In this document: piece after piece, positions 13,316 to 14,403 of the stretch
Numbering within the stretch: the stretch's first letter is position 1
How the letters are laid out: each line of letters starts with the position of its first letter
DNA from: JAFNAG01 sp964353465
Lineage (GTDB): Bacteria; Acidobacteriota; UBA6911
Assembly (NCBI GenBank): GCA_964353465.1
Contig: CAYGWQ010000118.1
Span: 1 to 14,403 of the forward strand
Direction: 5' to 3'
Length of the DNA stretch: 14,403 nucleotides
The notes under the pieces: generated by a model
Told to the model about the DNA's origin: nothing
What the model saw: only the letters and a program-made list of their open reading frames with translations
Databases searched by the model: none
Translations under genes and position numbers: made by a program

Positions 13316-14371
13316 ATGAGCACGAAAGTCGGTATCAACGGTTTTGGCCGCATCGGCAGACAGGTACTGAAAGCCATTCAGGACTATTATCCCAACACGC
13401 TCGAGGTCGGGGCATTCAACGATATCGGCGACTTGAAGACGATGGCCCACCTGCTGAAGTATGACTCGAATTACGGCCGTTTCAACGGCTCGGTCGAGGT
13501 CGGCGACAACGCCCTCGTGATCAACGGCAAAACGGTCAAGGCGTACAAGGAGACCGATCCGTCGATGCTTCCCTGGGGCGAACTCGGCGTGGAGATCGTT
13601 ATCGAGAGCACCGGCCTCTTCACCATCAAGAAGGACGGAGTCAACAAGAAGGGAAAAACCGTACAGGGCGCCGAAAACCACATCACCAAGGGGGGCGCGA
13701 AAAAGGTCATCATCTCGGCCCCGGCTCAGGATGAGGACATCACGATCGTGATGGGGGTCAACGCCGACCAATACGATCCGGCCCGCCACCACGTGGTTTC
13801 GAACGCCTCCTGCACCACCAACTGCCTGGCGCCGGCCGCCAAGGTGGTGCACGACAAGTGGAAGATCATCCGCGGCTTCATGACCACGATCCATGCCTAT
13901 ACCAACGACCAGAAAATCCTGGATCTGCCGCACAGCGATCTGCGCCGCGCCCGTGCCGCAGCCATGAGCATCATCCCGACAACCACCGGCGCCGCCAAGG
14001 CGATCTCGCTGGTGATCCCGGATCTCAAGGGGAAGTTCGACGGCTACGCCCTGCGCGTGCCCACATCAACCGTTTCGGTTGTGGATTTTACCGCGCAGAT
14101 CGGCAGCCCGACGACTGCGGAAGAGTTGCGCCAGGCGTTCCGCGACGCCGCCTCCGGCCCGATGAAGGGCATCCTAGCCGCTATCGACGAGCCGCTGGTC
14201 AGCATCGACTTCAAGGGCGATCCGCACAGCTCGTCCGTGGACCTGCCCTTCTGCACGGTGCTGGGCAAGGACAAGAGCGATTTCGTGAAGGTTGTGACCT
14301 GGTATGACAACGAATGGGGCTACTCCGTCCGCACGGCCGATCTGGCCAACCTCATGGCGAGTAAGCTCTAG
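13316..14371 (+). CDS. gap: Type I glyceraldehyde-3-phosphate dehydrogenase
   Basis: Oxidises and phosphorylates glyceraldehyde 3-phosphate to 1,3-bisphosphoglycerate using NAD, the step before phosphoglycerate kinase. The 351-residue protein starts at ATG 13316 after AGGAGGAG; an in-frame TTG at 13292 lacks support. GINGFGRIGRQ (6-16) is the dinucleotide fold, and FNDIGD places an acidic residue (D36) where NAD-preferring enzymes have one. The catalytic Cys is C166 in SNASCTTNC, with H193 in TIHAYT. The substrate segment RRARAAAMSIIPTTTGAAKA and the C-terminal WYDNEWGYS are intact. Residues about 104-122 (KKDGVNKKGKTVQGAENH) form a loop roughly ten residues longer than usual. Only 32 bases follow; they include GAGGAG (14379-14384), possibly the ribosome site of another gene. 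Confidence 0.98.
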   Translation: MSTKVGINGFGRIGRQVLKAIQDYYPNTLEVGAFNDIGDLKTMAHLLKYDSNYGRFNGSVEVGDNALVINGKTVKAYKETDPSMLPWGELGVEIVIESTGLFTIKKDGVNKKGKTVQGAENHITKGGAKKVIISAPAQDEDITIVMGVNADQYDPARHHVVSNASCTTNCLAPAAKVVHDKWKIIRGFMTTIHAYTNDQKILDLPHSDLRRARAAAMSIIPTTTGAAKAISLVIPDLKGKFDGYALRVPTSTVSVVDFTAQIGSPTTAEELRQAFRDAASGPMKGILAAIDEPLVSIDFKGDPHSSSVDLPFCTVLGKDKSDFVKVVTWYDNEWGYSVRTADLANLMASKL

Positions 14372-14403
14372 CAGCCGCGAGGAGCACGGATCGGCGATCG
14401 ATC

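Overview
The window is GC-rich bacterial chromosomal DNA with ordinary bacterial gene structure: strong Shine-Dalgarno sites, short intergenic gaps and small operons. No rRNA, tRNA, CRISPR array or phage genes were seen. The mix of genes suggests a soil, sediment or groundwater bacterium, perhaps Acidobacteriota or a deltaproteobacterial-type lineage: a SAH-sensing ArsR-type regulator beside ahcY, rubrerythrin, a YeiP-like EF-P, a large secreted S9 peptidase, and palindromic intergenic repeats. Taxonomy is an inference and cannot be fixed from this sequence.

Layout. (1) At 1-1754, ahcY (leftward, running off the window) and an ArsR-HTH/methyltransferase-fold regulator diverge from a 64-bp region holding an inverted repeat. 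This matches the SahR control system for the S-adenosylmethionine cycle. (2) At 1947-3073, a leftward pair: a YeiP/EfpL-type elongation factor P followed 11 bp later by a CYTH-domain phosphatase or cyclase-like protein. (3) At 3274-4800, rubrerythrin, then a decayed stretch: a flavin reductase remnant with its middle deleted, a REP-like inverted repeat, a 53-residue cysteine-motif protein, and a 274-bp nearly palindromic MITE-like element. (4) At 4816-7679, rightward genes for a secreted alpha/beta hydrolase, an aldo/keto reductase and an Abi-alpha (DUF4393)-like protein. (5) At 7680-8110, an in-frame remnant of another protein and a long inverted repeat. (6) At 8125-11058, a leftward exported prolyl-oligopeptidase-family peptidase. 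(7) At 11384-14371, a tiny DnaJ-type zinc-finger protein, then pgk and gap of lower glycolysis in the order pgk-gap.

Functional links are local. AhcY removes S-adenosylhomocysteine, and the divergent regulator is likely to sense that same molecule. Pgk and GapA catalyse consecutive glycolytic steps and probably share a transcript. The other genes look like independent units. Two sites (3790-3958 and 7680-7931) keep recognisable ends of otherwise missing genes, and the nearby palindromic repeats suggest these spots have rearranged. I found no convincing new multi-gene system. The most unusual items are the nested palindromic element at 4504-4777, the two gene remnants, the SahR-type locus and the YeiP-like EF-P.
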